64,000 nucleotides of DNA from Fimbriimonadia bacterium (GCA_026129765.1 JAHCHP010000014.1:1-64000), one strand, 5' to 3'; shown: positions 8,273 to 16,156, numbered from the stretch's first letter. The notes: generated by a model from the sequence alone, not told the origin. Translations and numbers: made by a program.

Positions 8273-8686
8273 TTAAACGGTGTGGTTATCGATGCGAATT
8301 CGGAGGGCATCGGGCGCGATCAGTTCCATCACAGTCCCCACAAGCACGTTGTGGGTGCTGGTCTTGGCAACCTCATGGTCCGAAACTGCCCTGACCACTG
8401 CGCCCACATCGGCTTGGGTATAGGTTCCTGACCGGTGGTAGACAAAGACGCCTCGTTTCGTCACGCGGGCGCGCTTCGCGCCATTCGCTCCGCCTGTGTT
8501 ATCGACCGATTCGAAGGCTACGCCCACAAATCGGAGGTTGGCAGAATCGGAAGCGGGAACCAAATAGCCGGTTGAATCGACGCAAACCAGCGCGCCTTTG
8601 AAGATCACAGCGTTCGCTTTTAGAGGGTAAGCCGCCAGCAGCCCCTCTTTTTCTTGAGTCTCGTGAGATGTCGTTAAAGCGGGCAT
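8273..8686 (-). CDS. Capsid decoration/cement protein (DUF2190-like)
   Basis: A 137-residue protein with the layout of phage capsid cement proteins: an N-terminal segment, then VIFKGALVCVDSTGYLVPAS at about residues 28-47, FVGVAFESVDNTGGANG, and a basic RARVTKRGVFVY strand. Such proteins bind the outer capsid surface at symmetry axes and stabilise the shell. It lies 7 bp downstream of the protease-scaffold gene and 38 bp upstream of the capsid gene. This is the usual order protease, decorator, capsid. The family call rests on pattern recognition and context. Confidence 0.72.
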   Translation of the reverse strand: MPALTTSHETQEKEGLLAAYPLKANAVIFKGALVCVDSTGYLVPASDSANLRFVGVAFESVDNTGGANGAKRARVTKRGVFVYHRSGTYTQADVGAVVRAVSDHEVAKTSTHNVLVGTVMELIAPDALRIRIDNHTV

Positions 8687-8692
8687 ATGGGT

Positions 8693-9493
8693 TTACCTCC
8701 GGGCTTGCGCCGTTTCGCGATACTGCGCGATGTGGTCAAGGGCTAAGTCAGGGAAAGCCTGCTGCAGAAACGCCTGTTCTTCATGAGAAAAAGGAACGGC
8801 AGGCTCTTCGCGTTGGGGCGCGGTCTCAGACAACAGCGGTTGCGCGGGCAGCGAATCGACAAACTGCGCGAACAGAACAGCGACCGGCACTGGTTGGTGG
8901 TTGAATTGCACGCTGGAGTCGGTTTCCAGCAGCATCGCTTTGGCGAACGAGGCGGAGGCAGGCGATAATTTGCCTGATTGCAGCCATCGTTGAATCTGGG
9001 TTTGAATGCTTTGCTCTTTGAGCGCGTTCTCTAAATGCTGAATGCGTTGTTGCATTAGCTCCGTTTCGTTGAATTCCGGCTCGATAATTTCGACGGTTTC
9101 CATGCGTAACACCTCCTGAAGATGGGAAAGGTATCCAGAGAAGAGTTGGGCGGAAGCGACTCGCGGGTTGCCCGTTACGGAGACTTCCAGAATGTGGCTG
9201 AGATCGGAAGAGACCGCCAGGCTTAAGCCGCGCACGCGCAATCGCTGCAGCAAGGCATCCGCTTCGGGCAGCAACGCCAACTTGCCGAACAGTTCGCTGC
9301 CTTTGCGCCAAATTTCGCGCAGCCAACCCAACATAATCGGCGATTGCTGATGCTCTACCAGAACCGGCACAGGCGCCTTGAAACCTTGCGCCATGCGTTG
9401 CAAATCTTCTTCACGAATCTGGACGCCCTTATCGGCATACACGCCGGTCTCCATCAACTTCGCATCCCTGTAAATCCATTTGTCCGCTGTCAT
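8693..9493 (-). CDS. Phage prohead protease-scaffold fusion
   Basis: A 266-residue protein with two parts. Residues 1-130 resemble phage capsid maturation proteases (Mu gpI/HK97-type): a conserved His in PVLVEHQQSP, a Ser-containing strand RVRGLSLAVSS, and the closing ILEVSVTGNPRVASAQL pattern. Residues about 140-266 are charged and helical with MQQRIQHLENAL, as expected of an attached scaffold. The His/Ser pair suggests an active serine protease that would trim scaffold during head assembly. AGGAGG lies before the ATG. It is the first gene of the five-gene head block. A TTGACA is at 9540-9545 on the same strand, but no good -10 follows it. Confidence 0.75.
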   Translation of the reverse strand: MTADKWIYRDAKLMETGVYADKGVQIREEDLQRMAQGFKAPVPVLVEHQQSPIMLGWLREIWRKGSELFGKLALLPEADALLQRLRVRGLSLAVSSDLSHILEVSVTGNPRVASAQLFSGYLSHLQEVLRMETVEIIEPEFNETELMQQRIQHLENALKEQSIQTQIQRWLQSGKLSPASASFAKAMLLETDSSVQFNHQPVPVAVLFAQFVDSLPAQPLLSETAPQREEPAVPFSHEEQAFLQQAFPDLALDHIAQYRETAQARR

Positions 9494-9598
9494 TCTCTTT
9501 ATGACCTCCTATTCTCACAGAGACAACACAGTAGACATTTGTCAACCATAGAATGTTGATGGGCTTTTAGATTCAAACCTATTTGTTTGCCTAAGTTT

Positions 9599-9625
9599 GG
9601 AGGGCGAAGCTCCGTCTTCGCCGTT
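9599..9625. repeat. 27-bp dispersed palindromic repeat, copy 2
   Basis: Identical over 27 bp to 6138-6164, in the same orientation. Together the copies flank the P-II and phage-head genes. Confidence 0.9.
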
Positions 9626-9788
9626 AATGATTCTTATATGTAACCGAGAGACACCCAAATGCGTCATTCCTGCGAACGCGTGCTAAGACATCTTGTTTAT
9701 CGAGCGTGCAGGGGAGCGAGTTCTTAGCAAAGTATTTTTTCTCAGCAAAGACGGCTTCAACATGGCACAAAGATCAAAACATTGTGAC

Positions 9789-9817
9789 TTGACGTTGGCG
9801 AATTTTTGTGCTATAAT
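9789..9817 (+). promoter_or_regulatory. Strong sigma70-type promoter
   Basis: TTGACG at 9789-9794, a 17-bp spacer and TATAAT at 9812-9817. Transcription would begin near 9824, leaving a leader of about 170 nt before the ATG at 9996. Confidence 0.75.
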
Positions 9818-9844
9818 TTTATTAATTTGTTTCTGCACTTTAAC

Positions 9845-9871
9845 CTAAAGCGCGAAGCGATTCGCCTTTAG
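9845..9871 (+). other. Leader hairpin of the secreted-protein gene
   Basis: CTAAAG pairs with CTTTAG and GCGAA with TTCGC, with one bulged C, so the transcript from the 9789-9817 promoter would carry a stable hairpin about 20 nt from its 5' end. It could protect the message or be another dispersed palindrome. Confidence 0.5.
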
Positions 9872-9995
9872 ACTTTAGAAAAGCCATAATAGAAATCGAA
9901 CCGGTGTGTAGTACGTCTTGATAGCAGATAACGCAATGTAGTAAGAAAAGGTTGAAACATTGATTTGCGGTTTTTTGTCGCACAGGGAGAATGAT

Positions 9996-11081
9996 ATGAA
10001 GTTAGTAGCCATTGGGTCATTGGCGGTTGTGTATACGCTGTTAGTTCCCAACATCAGGGTTCAGCAGTTCTTCAACACTCAGGACGCTATCAAGCTATCC
10101 CTCCCTTCGTTTACGGCTGACCGGTCTACCGTCGTCGATCCTGACCAAGTTGTTTTTCTGCAGCTTACTACTCCTCAGCCTTCACACCGTGTATCTTACC
10201 CACAGGAGGGCGTGATGGTTCAGCAGCCCCGATGGCGCGCAGTGGGCGGCACCATTCTTTATGCCGACCCCTTCTGGGTTGTATATCAGGCTCCGAATGC
10301 CGAGGGTCCCGCCTTTCTTCTTTATGAGAGTGGGTCTAATGCGTCGGATGAGTGGGGCTTAGCCTTTACAGTTTCTAAGTCGATCGATTCTGAGACCGAT
10401 GAAGTTTTGCCTGAAACTCATTCGCAGGGCTATCGCGGCGCTTTTCTACCGGTGATGGGGAGCGCGCCAACGCAGATTCACATGTCTCTCTCGCGGAGTG
10501 CGAGTGGCGGGTCTCGCCCGGAATTGCAGGCGCCTCCTTCGTTTTCCGATCGCGAGGGAAACGTCCGCATTCAGCTTCCTCGCAAGCCGATGGTGCCGAT
10601 CGCGGGACCTCGCGCACCAGCTCCGGGACGTCCGTGCAATCGTCCGCCTTCCGTTGCTCCTTCGGACCATATTTCTGAAAGCGTCCGTCTCTATCACGAA
10701 GCGGGGGAAATCACCGTGACTGAACAGTTATCAGCGGAACTCGGGGCAATAGGGATTCAGGTCGAGATCGGTCGGAAGACAAAGGTTCGCCAGCTCCGCC
10801 TTGGCGATTGCCACTTCGATATTGAAGACTGCTACGCTTGTGTCAACAGTCGTTATCAGTACAAAGGTTCTCGCATAAATGTGACCGAGTGCCACTATGT
10901 GATGGGTTATGATCCCGAGTGGGTTGAAACAGGTATCGAGCGTGGGTTAATTGGCGGTTTCCAACCGGTCTCGCGCAACCCGATAATCAAGAAATGGTGT
11001 AAATCGTCAGGCTCGGATTGCCCTTGCACGCCTGTTCCGAAGACAGGCGCGATTACGCGTGGCTGTGGTCCTTTAGAGTAA
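9996..11081 (+). CDS. Secreted protein of unknown function with Cys-rich C-terminus
   Basis: A 361-residue protein not recognised as any family. ATG 9996 is preferred over the TTG at 9960: GGGAGA lies in front and the N-terminus MKLVAIGSLAVVYTLLVPN looks like a signal or anchor. The middle (about residues 150-210) is Pro/Ser/Arg-rich. The C-terminal 90 residues hold most of the cysteines, in GDCHFDIEDCYACV, ECHYVMGYD, WCKSSGSDCPCTP and RGCGPLE, a spacing that suggests disulphides or metal binding after export. It is a monocistronic plus-strand gene in a mostly minus-strand region, driven by the best promoter seen in the window. Function unknown. Confidence 0.75.
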   Translation: MKLVAIGSLAVVYTLLVPNIRVQQFFNTQDAIKLSLPSFTADRSTVVDPDQVVFLQLTTPQPSHRVSYPQEGVMVQQPRWRAVGGTILYADPFWVVYQAPNAEGPAFLLYESGSNASDEWGLAFTVSKSIDSETDEVLPETHSQGYRGAFLPVMGSAPTQIHMSLSRSASGGSRPELQAPPSFSDREGNVRIQLPRKPMVPIAGPRAPAPGRPCNRPPSVAPSDHISESVRLYHEAGEITVTEQLSAELGAIGIQVEIGRKTKVRQLRLGDCHFDIEDCYACVNSRYQYKGSRINVTECHYVMGYDPEWVETGIERGLIGGFQPVSRNPIIKKWCKSSGSDCPCTPVPKTGAITRGCGPLE

Positions 11082-11134
11082 GCTCAAGGGTGTGGATGGC
11101 TGTAATCCTTTAAAGTAAGCTCAAGGGCGTGGAA
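11061..11134. repeat. Imperfect 37-bp tandem duplication
   Basis: Unit 1 (11061-11097) and unit 2 (11098-11134) differ at a few positions. Unit 1 contains the last codons and the stop codon of the secreted-protein gene; unit 2 is downstream. It may be a recent slippage duplication of the gene end. Confidence 0.8.
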
Positions 11135-11144
11135 TGATGTCCGT

Positions 11145-12002
11145 CTATTGAAGTTTGAGGCTCATTCCAAAATTCCGAACGCGATAAAAAGCGAACGCCC
11201 CAAGGAACAACAGCCCGCTGACCGTTGCCATGCAACCGGCAATAGAAGCGTCCAAATAGCGCGCCAACCCATACCCTAACAGAGCCGTCAGGACGCCAAT
11301 GAGCATACTGAGCGTCAGCATCACCGGCAAGCGTTTCGTCAAGAGATAGGCGGTGGCGGCAGGCGCAATCAAGAACGCGACCACCAAAATTGCGCCGACC
11401 AACTCAAAGCAGGCGACAACGGTCAAAGCGACCAACGCCATCAAGAGGTAATGAGTCCGCTTCAAGGGCATGCCCAGCGTCTGCGCGAACTGTGGGTCAA
11501 ACGCCCAGAGCGACAGCTCCTTGTAAAGCAGCGCGACCACACTGAGATTGATCGCCATGATCGCGCTTAACAGCCAAAACGCGCGCGGCGCGCTCCAGCC
11601 CAATACCGTCCAAGTATCCAGCGGTACATAAGCGATTTCGCCATACAACACGCAATCCAGGTCCAAATCGACCTGTTCCGCGTAGCGCGAAACCAACACC
11701 ACCCCCAGCGCGAACAACGCCGTGAAGACGATCCCCAGCGCAGCATCCGGCATCATTTTCCGCTTGCTGCCCAGCCAGCCCGACAGCGCAGCCGACAGCA
11801 AACCCACCGTTCCCGCACCCGCTAACATCGGCAAAGTGTTCCGGCTGCCCGTCCAAAGGAACGCCAACACAATGCCCGGCAACACCGCATGGCTGATCGC
11901 ATCGCCCAACATCGCCATCCGTCTCAACATCAACCAGCAGCCCAAAACACTGCAGGCGGAGGCGACCAGCGCGCCCGTCACAATAATCCAGAACGGTATC
12001 AA
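11145..12002 (-). CDS. troD: Metal ABC transporter permease (TroD-like)
   Basis: A membrane protein of about 285 residues of the ABC-3 permease family with some eight hydrophobic helices. The family block GDAISHAVLPGIVLAFL occurs near residue 37 and a second conserved stretch, AILVVAFLIAPAATAYLLT, near residue 220. The TTG at 12002 is favoured: AAGGAGGG is at usable distance and the codon overlaps the preceding gene's stop (TTGA). A TTG at 12011 would place the ribosome site too close. It is the last gene of an operon in the order binding protein, ATPase, permease, permease, as in troABCD, for import of manganese, zinc or iron. Substrate cannot be fixed from sequence. Confidence 0.9.
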   Translation of the reverse strand: MIPFWIIVTGALVASACSVLGCWLMLRRMAMLGDAISHAVLPGIVLAFLWTGSRNTLPMLAGAGTVGLLSAALSGWLGSKRKMMPDAALGIVFTALFALGVVLVSRYAEQVDLDLDCVLYGEIAYVPLDTWTVLGWSAPRAFWLLSAIMAINLSVVALLYKELSLWAFDPQFAQTLGMPLKRTHYLLMALVALTVVACFELVGAILVVAFLIAPAATAYLLTKRLPVMLTLSMLIGVLTALLGYGLARYLDASIAGCMATVSGLLFLGAFAFYRVRNFGMSLKLQ

Positions 12003-12841
12003 CGCCCCCAAACCCTCCTTAGTAGACCATGACGAGGCGCGAACAAGAGAGAGAGAACAAAAAAACCGCTGGCGCAGAGTGCCATCACCGGTCCGGTCGG
12101 CATTTTTTCATACTGCGCGCTCAAGCAGGTTCCCGCCGCGCCCGAAGCCGCCCCAAACAGCACGCTTAAGCCAACCATCACCGCCAACCGGTCTGTGTAA
12201 AGGCGCGCCGTGGCGGCAGGCGTAATCAACATCGCCACCATCAGCACAACGCCCACCGCCTGCAAACCCGCAATCACGATGAGCGCGATCATCCCCATCA
12301 ACAGCAAATCCAAGCGGCCTGCGGGCAGCCCGATGCTTTTGGCATAGAGACTGTCGAAGGTGACCATCGCGAATTCTTTGAATAATAGCAGCGCAAGCAG
12401 GGTCAGCAGACAGCAAACCACGCTGAGAATCATCACATCGCCCGGCAAAATCGAAGCCGCCGACCCAAAGATAAACTTATCTAAGCCGCTTTGCGCCCCG
12501 CCCGCACTCTTTTGAATGACGGTCAGCAGAAGGATACCAAACCCGAAAAAGATCGACAAGGTCAGCCCCATCGCGGAGTCCTCTTTCAGCTTAGAATAGC
12601 GCGTGATCCCCGACACCGCCAACACCCCTGCCCATCCGCTGATAGCCGCGCCTGTCAACAACCATCCCAAATGCTTGCTGCCCGTCAAAAGGAAGGCGAG
12701 ACAGACCCCCGGCAAAGCCGCATGCGCCAGCGTGTCGCTCAACAGGCTTTTGCGTTTCAAATAGGCAAACACCCCCAGCAGCCCGCTCACTGCGCCCAAC
12801 AAGGTCAGCCCGACCAGCACATACAGCGTGTTCATGCTCAA
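11999..12841 (-). CDS. troC: Metal ABC transporter permease (TroC-like)
   Basis: A 280-residue ABC-3 permease. Conserved family blocks include SDTLAHAALPGVCLAFLLTG near residue 35 and AVGVVLMVAMLITPAATARL near residue 215. The frame begins with a TTG at 12841 that overlaps the ATPase stop codon; an ATG six bases further in (12835) is an alternative. It is paralogous to the downstream permease, and the two would form the heteromeric membrane channel of the importer. Overlap with both neighbours indicates translational coupling. Confidence 0.9.
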   Translation of the reverse strand: MSMNTLYVLVGLTLLGAVSGLLGVFAYLKRKSLLSDTLAHAALPGVCLAFLLTGSKHLGWLLTGAAISGWAGVLAVSGITRYSKLKEDSAMGLTLSIFFGFGILLLTVIQKSAGGAQSGLDKFIFGSAASILPGDVMILSVVCCLLTLLALLLFKEFAMVTFDSLYAKSIGLPAGRLDLLLMGMIALIVIAGLQAVGVVLMVAMLITPAATARLYTDRLAVMVGLSVLFGAASGAAGTCLSAQYEKMPTGPVMALCASGFFVLSLLFAPRHGLLRRVWGR

Positions 12842-13566
12842 TCCAGGTCTTGCAGAAAGACCAATTTACCCCCATATGTTTTGCGCAGGTTATCCGCTGT
12901 CATCGTCTGGAGAACATCCCCGTACGCGACGACCGAGCCATTGAGCAGCACAATGTCATCGAAGTTTTCCTGCACCGTCTGCAAGTCATGATGAACCACT
13001 AAAACCAGCTTCCCCGCATCTCGAACTGCGCGCAGCCGCTCCAAAATCACCACTTCGGTGCTGGCATCCACGCCCGCCAATGGTTCATCCAGCATATAGA
13101 CCGGCGCGTCCTGCAACAGCGCGCGCGCCAAAAAGACACGCTGCTGCTGACCGCCCGACAACTCTCCGATTTGTCGTTTCGCGAAATCGGTCATCCCGAC
13201 CTGCTCCAAGCAATGCATGGCGGCTTCTCGGTCCGATTTGCCGGGTCGCCGGAACCAGCCCAGCCGTCCGTAACAGCCCATCAAGGTGACCTCCAATACA
13301 TTGATGGGAAAATCCCAATCAACACTGCCGCGTTGAGGCACATAGGCAATCTCACCGCGCGGCTTCTCCAGCGGCGCGCCGCCCCAAAGAACCTCACCGG
13401 ACAGCCGGGGAATGAGTCCCAGAATCGCTTTGATCAAAGTGCTTTTACCTGCGCCATTCGGTCCCACGATGGCGGTCATACGCCCGGCGGGAATCGTCAA
13501 GTTGACCTCTCGCAGAACCGGCTTCTGATCATAGGCGACTGTCAGATTTTGAATGATCAGGTTCAT
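12838..13566 (-). CDS. troB: Metal ABC transporter ATP-binding protein (TroB-like)
   Basis: A 242-residue ABC ATPase with all motifs intact: Walker A GPNGAGKST at about residues 35-43, the family-typical PQRGSVDWDFPI near residue 77, signature LSGGQQQR, Walker B VYMLDEP and switch His in VVHHD. The DWDFPI stretch is characteristic of Mn/Zn/Fe importer ATPases. It overlaps the binding-protein gene by four bases (ATGA) and the next permease gene by a few bases. It would power import through the TroC/TroD-like channel. Confidence 0.94.
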   Translation of the reverse strand: MNLIIQNLTVAYDQKPVLREVNLTIPAGRMTAIVGPNGAGKSTLIKAILGLIPRLSGEVLWGGAPLEKPRGEIAYVPQRGSVDWDFPINVLEVTLMGCYGRLGWFRRPGKSDREAAMHCLEQVGMTDFAKRQIGELSGGQQQRVFLARALLQDAPVYMLDEPLAGVDASTEVVILERLRAVRDAGKLVLVVHHDLQTVQENFDDIVLLNGSVVAYGDVLQTMTADNLRKTYGGKLVFLQDLD

Positions 13567-14498
13567 TTCAAGCCCTCCACAATGGTCTTCACATTGGCGC
13601 GGATCATGCCTTCGTAGGTCTCTGCGCCGCTGCCTTCCGGTCCCAACGCATCGGAATAGAGCGTGCCGCCCATCTGAACGGTATGCCCCTTGGCTTTACA
13701 GCCCGCAATCACCGCTTGCACAGAACGATTGGAGATACTGGTTTCTGCAAAAATCGCTTTTATTTTTCGCTTCACAATAAAATTGACCAAATTCTCCACA
13801 TCTTTCAAGCCGTAATCCGAGACGGTGCTAATTCCCTGCAACGCTTTCACCTCGATGCCATACGCCGCGCCAAAATAGCCGAAAGCATCATGAGCCGTGA
13901 CCAGCGCGCGCTGGGGCTTGGGGATCGATTCGATTTGCGCCTTGACCCAACGATGAAGCTCTAACAAGGTCTGGCGGTATTTGACGGCTTGCTGGCGAAA
14001 ATAATCAGCGCGCTCGGGAAGCAGTTCGGTCAACGCGTTCTGCACATAGAAATCCAACGGTTCCCACAACGAAACATCGTGCCAAAGGTGCGGGTCAGGG
14101 TTGCCTTGCGCATTGGGTGGATAGCGCAGCCGCTGCTTATCGACAAACTCCCCCAATCCAACCACTTTGCGGGACTGCCCTAATTTCTCCAACACTTCAC
14201 CCATCTTTCCTTCTAAGTGCAACCCATTGTATAGAATCAAGTCGGCTTGGCTCAACCTTTGCAGGTCACCTTCGGTGGGCTTATAAAGATGAGGGTCGGT
14301 TCCCGGTCCCATCAACGCGACCACTTCTACATAAGGTTCACCCAAGTTGCGCGCGATGTCCGCGATCATGCCCGTTGTGCAAACCACCAAAGGCTTGTCG
14401 CCCCCTGCCTCGCCTTGACTTTCGCTCTCGTTAGAGCAGCCTGTTAGCCCCATGATCACAATCACGCAAACAATCCAGAATCCCCAAAATTTAAGCAT
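13563..14498 (-). CDS. troA: Metal-binding lipoprotein, ZnuA/TroA family
   Basis: A 311-residue substrate-binding protein of the cluster A-I metal family. The N-terminus is a lipoprotein signal with lipobox LTGC at about residue 21, so it is membrane tethered. Metal ligands are visible as His in GTDPHLYKP, His in DPHLWHD, His in TAHDAFGYF and Asp in LYSDALG; this three-His/one-Asp set matches TroA, not the Glu-containing Mn-specific PsaA type. No His-rich loop as in ZnuA is present, so Zn and Mn are both possible. ATG 14498 gives a proper signal; the ATG at 14534 would add 12 residues. A palindrome overlaps this start and the promoter predicts a leaderless message. Confidence 0.93.
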   Translation of the reverse strand: MLKFWGFWIVCVIVIMGLTGCSNESESQGEAGGDKPLVVCTTGMIADIARNLGEPYVEVVALMGPGTDPHLYKPTEGDLQRLSQADLILYNGLHLEGKMGEVLEKLGQSRKVVGLGEFVDKQRLRYPPNAQGNPDPHLWHDVSLWEPLDFYVQNALTELLPERADYFRQQAVKYRQTLLELHRWVKAQIESIPKPQRALVTAHDAFGYFGAAYGIEVKALQGISTVSDYGLKDVENLVNFIVKRKIKAIFAETSISNRSVQAVIAGCKAKGHTVQMGGTLYSDALGPEGSGAETYEGMIRANVKTIVEGLK

Positions 14499-14511
14499 AC
14501 TAAAATTTTGG
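14484..14511. promoter_or_regulatory. troA: 28-bp palindromic operator at troA start
   Basis: CCAAAATTT and AAATTTTGG form perfect 9-bp arms around a 10-bp centre that contains the troA ATG. The element covers the proposed -10 hexamer. The arrangement resembles DtxR/MntR/TroR-type operators overlapping promoters of metal importers, but the arms do not match a specific consensus I can name. Confidence 0.6.
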
Positions 14512-14534
14512 CATAAAACGGGGGCATTTGTCAA
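14505..14534 (-). promoter_or_regulatory. troA: Promoter of the troABCD operon
   Basis: Perfect TTGACA at 14529-14534 (minus), 18-bp spacer, then CAAAAT at 14505-14510. Initiation about seven bases downstream would fall on the A of the ATG at 14498, implying a leaderless transcript. Confidence 0.5.
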
Positions 14535-14557
14535 GATTCTGTTAAAGAAATGTTATT

Positions 14558-14677
14558 CCGTGTAAAGAGCGACTGTTCTGCTTCCGTTGCTTGGGCATCT
14601 TGCCCAAGTTTCAGTGTTATGCCCGCGTGAAGAGCGTAAGTTCTGCCTCTGTGGCTTGGGCATCTTGCCCAAGTTTA
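14558..14677. repeat. Two 65-bp direct repeats, each with a palindrome
   Basis: About 55 bp are repeated with a 65-bp period. Each copy ends in the perfect hairpin CTTGGGCATCTTGCCCAAG (14590-14608 and 14655-14673). The second copy touches the stop codon of the cyclase gene. No U-tract follows on either strand, so these look like dispersed palindromic elements more than terminators. Confidence 0.85.
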
Positions 14678-16156
14678 AGGCGCGGGCGGCAGCGGAATCT
14701 CCGCATCGTCGGAACATACCTTTTCTGCCGCTTCCAAGGTCCACCCTCCCGAAAAAACAGAAAGGCGGCGAAGCAATGTTTTTTCCTTTTCAGACAACAG
14801 CGCATAGCTCCAATCGATAGCCGCTCGCAGCGTCTGCTGGCGAGGCAAGGCGGTACGACTGCCACCCGTCAACAACCGGAAGCGATCCTGCAAGCGCGCC
14901 AGCAACTGCTCTACTGACATGGCCTTCACCCGCGCCGCTGCCAGTTCAATCGCCAAAGGAATCCCATCTAATCGATGACAGATCTGCGCAATCGCCGCCG
15001 CGTTGCTCTCAGTAACCTGAAAGTCGGGCTGGCTCAGCATGGCTCTTTCCACAAACAAACGCGCCGCTTCGTAGGTCTCCAGCGTTTGCGCCAATTGCGC
15101 GCTGTCTATCTGGCGGGAATCAGGCAACGTGAGCGATTGCACCCGGTAAGATTGCTCGCCCACTATCCCCAATGCCTCGCGGCTGCTCGCCAATATTCGA
15201 ACCTGCGGGCATTGATGTAAAATGGCGTCGCTTAATCGAATACAGGCATCCAATACATGCTCGCAATTATCTAAGACCAACAGCAGCGTCTTTGAACGCA
15301 AATAGTCGACCAGGGTATCTGAAATCGCGCGCTGGGGTTCTTCGTGCAAATGAAGCATAGAGGCAATCACTTGAGGGACAAGCGCAGGGTCGCTTACGGG
15401 CGCAAGCTCCACAAACCAAGTCCCATCCGAAAACTGTTCCAACATTTCCGCCGCCACCTGCAGCGTGAGGCGCGTTTTCCCCACACCTCCCGACCCCGTC
15501 AGCGTGATCAACCGCTTGCTGGCGAGAGCCTCTTTGATCTCGGCAATATCGCGTTCCCGCCCGATAAAACTGGTCAGTTGAACCGGCAGATTGTTCGGGA
15601 AACTGCCCAACCCTCGGAGAGTAGGAAACTCCTCCACTAACTGGGCGTGAACCAATTGATAGATCACTTCAGGTTGGTTCAAGTCCTTTAGGCGGTGAGA
15701 ACCCAACGATTTCAGAGTCGCCCCTTCCGGCAGGCGATCGCGGAGCAGGGTCTCAGTTGCGGACGAAGCTAAAATCTGTCCGCCATGCCCCACCGCCAGC
15801 AAGCGCGCGCAACGGTTCAACGTATTGCCGAAGTAGTCGTTATCGCGCGCATGCGCCTCGCCGGTATGCAATGCCATACGCGCCTTTATCAGAAAGCGGT
15901 CATCCCAAGGCTCGGCTTGCAGGGCGAGCTGCGCCTGTAATACGGCGCGTACAGCGTCGCTCGCGCTCTCAAAGACCGCGCAAAACGAATCGCCCACCGT
16001 CTTGAACACCGAGCCGCTATTCTGTTCGATGGCGTTGCGCACCAACTCATCATGCTTGGCAAGCGCAGCGGGCATTGCGTCGGGAAAACGCTCCCACAGT
16101 TGGGTGCTGCCCTCAATATCTGTAAACAAAAAGGTCAAAACATGGGATGAGTTCAT
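14675..16156 (-). CDS. Class III nucleotide cyclase fused to NB-ARC-type ATPase, C-terminally short
   Basis: A 493-residue protein. Residues 1-175 form a class III adenylate/guanylate cyclase domain: metal Asp in FTDIEGSTQLW, second metal Asp and Lys in VFKTVGDSFCAVF, and the NxxxR pair in YFGNTLNRCARL. Residues about 205-480 are an NB-ARC/AAA ATPase with P-loop TGSGGVGKTRL and Walker B LLLVLDNCEH. Relatives usually continue with several hundred residues of TPR repeats; this one stops at EIPLPPAP, soon after the winged-helix region, exactly where a dispersed repeat begins. It is probably truncated by rearrangement, though the cyclase could still be active. It diverges from the dehydrogenase gene. 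Confidence 0.88.
   Translation of the reverse strand: MNSSHVLTFLFTDIEGSTQLWERFPDAMPAALAKHDELVRNAIEQNSGSVFKTVGDSFCAVFESASDAVRAVLQAQLALQAEPWDDRFLIKARMALHTGEAHARDNDYFGNTLNRCARLLAVGHGGQILASSATETLLRDRLPEGATLKSLGSHRLKDLNQPEVIYQLVHAQLVEEFPTLRGLGSFPNNLPVQLTSFIGRERDIAEIKEALASKRLITLTGSGGVGKTRLTLQVAAEMLEQFSDGTWFVELAPVSDPALVPQVIASMLHLHEEPQRAISDTLVDYLRSKTLLLVLDNCEHVLDACIRLSDAILHQCPQVRILASSREALGIVGEQSYRVQSLTLPDSRQIDSAQLAQTLETYEAARLFVERAMLSQPDFQVTESNAAAIAQICHRLDGIPLAIELAAARVKAMSVEQLLARLQDRFRLLTGGSRTALPRQQTLRAAIDWSYALLSEKEKTLLRRLSVFSGGWTLEAAEKVCSDDAEIPLPPAP

Larger units (their letters stand above)
9494..9995. other. 502-bp divergent intergenic region
   Basis: It separates the phage-head block (minus) from the secreted-protein gene (plus). 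It contains the second copy of the 27-bp repeat (9599-9625), a degenerate copy of the ATTCCCGCG palindrome (about 9664-9679), a strong plus-strand promoter (9789-9817) and a leader hairpin (9845-9871). No coding frame is convincing. Confidence 0.7.

Noticed and set aside
9824-9995. Cyclic-di-GMP or other known riboswitch in the leader
   Set aside because: No recognisable conserved core of a known riboswitch was found; only one hairpin is clear.
14590-14673. Pair of intrinsic terminators
   Set aside because: The hairpins are strong but lack U-tracts on both strands and form part of a longer direct repeat.
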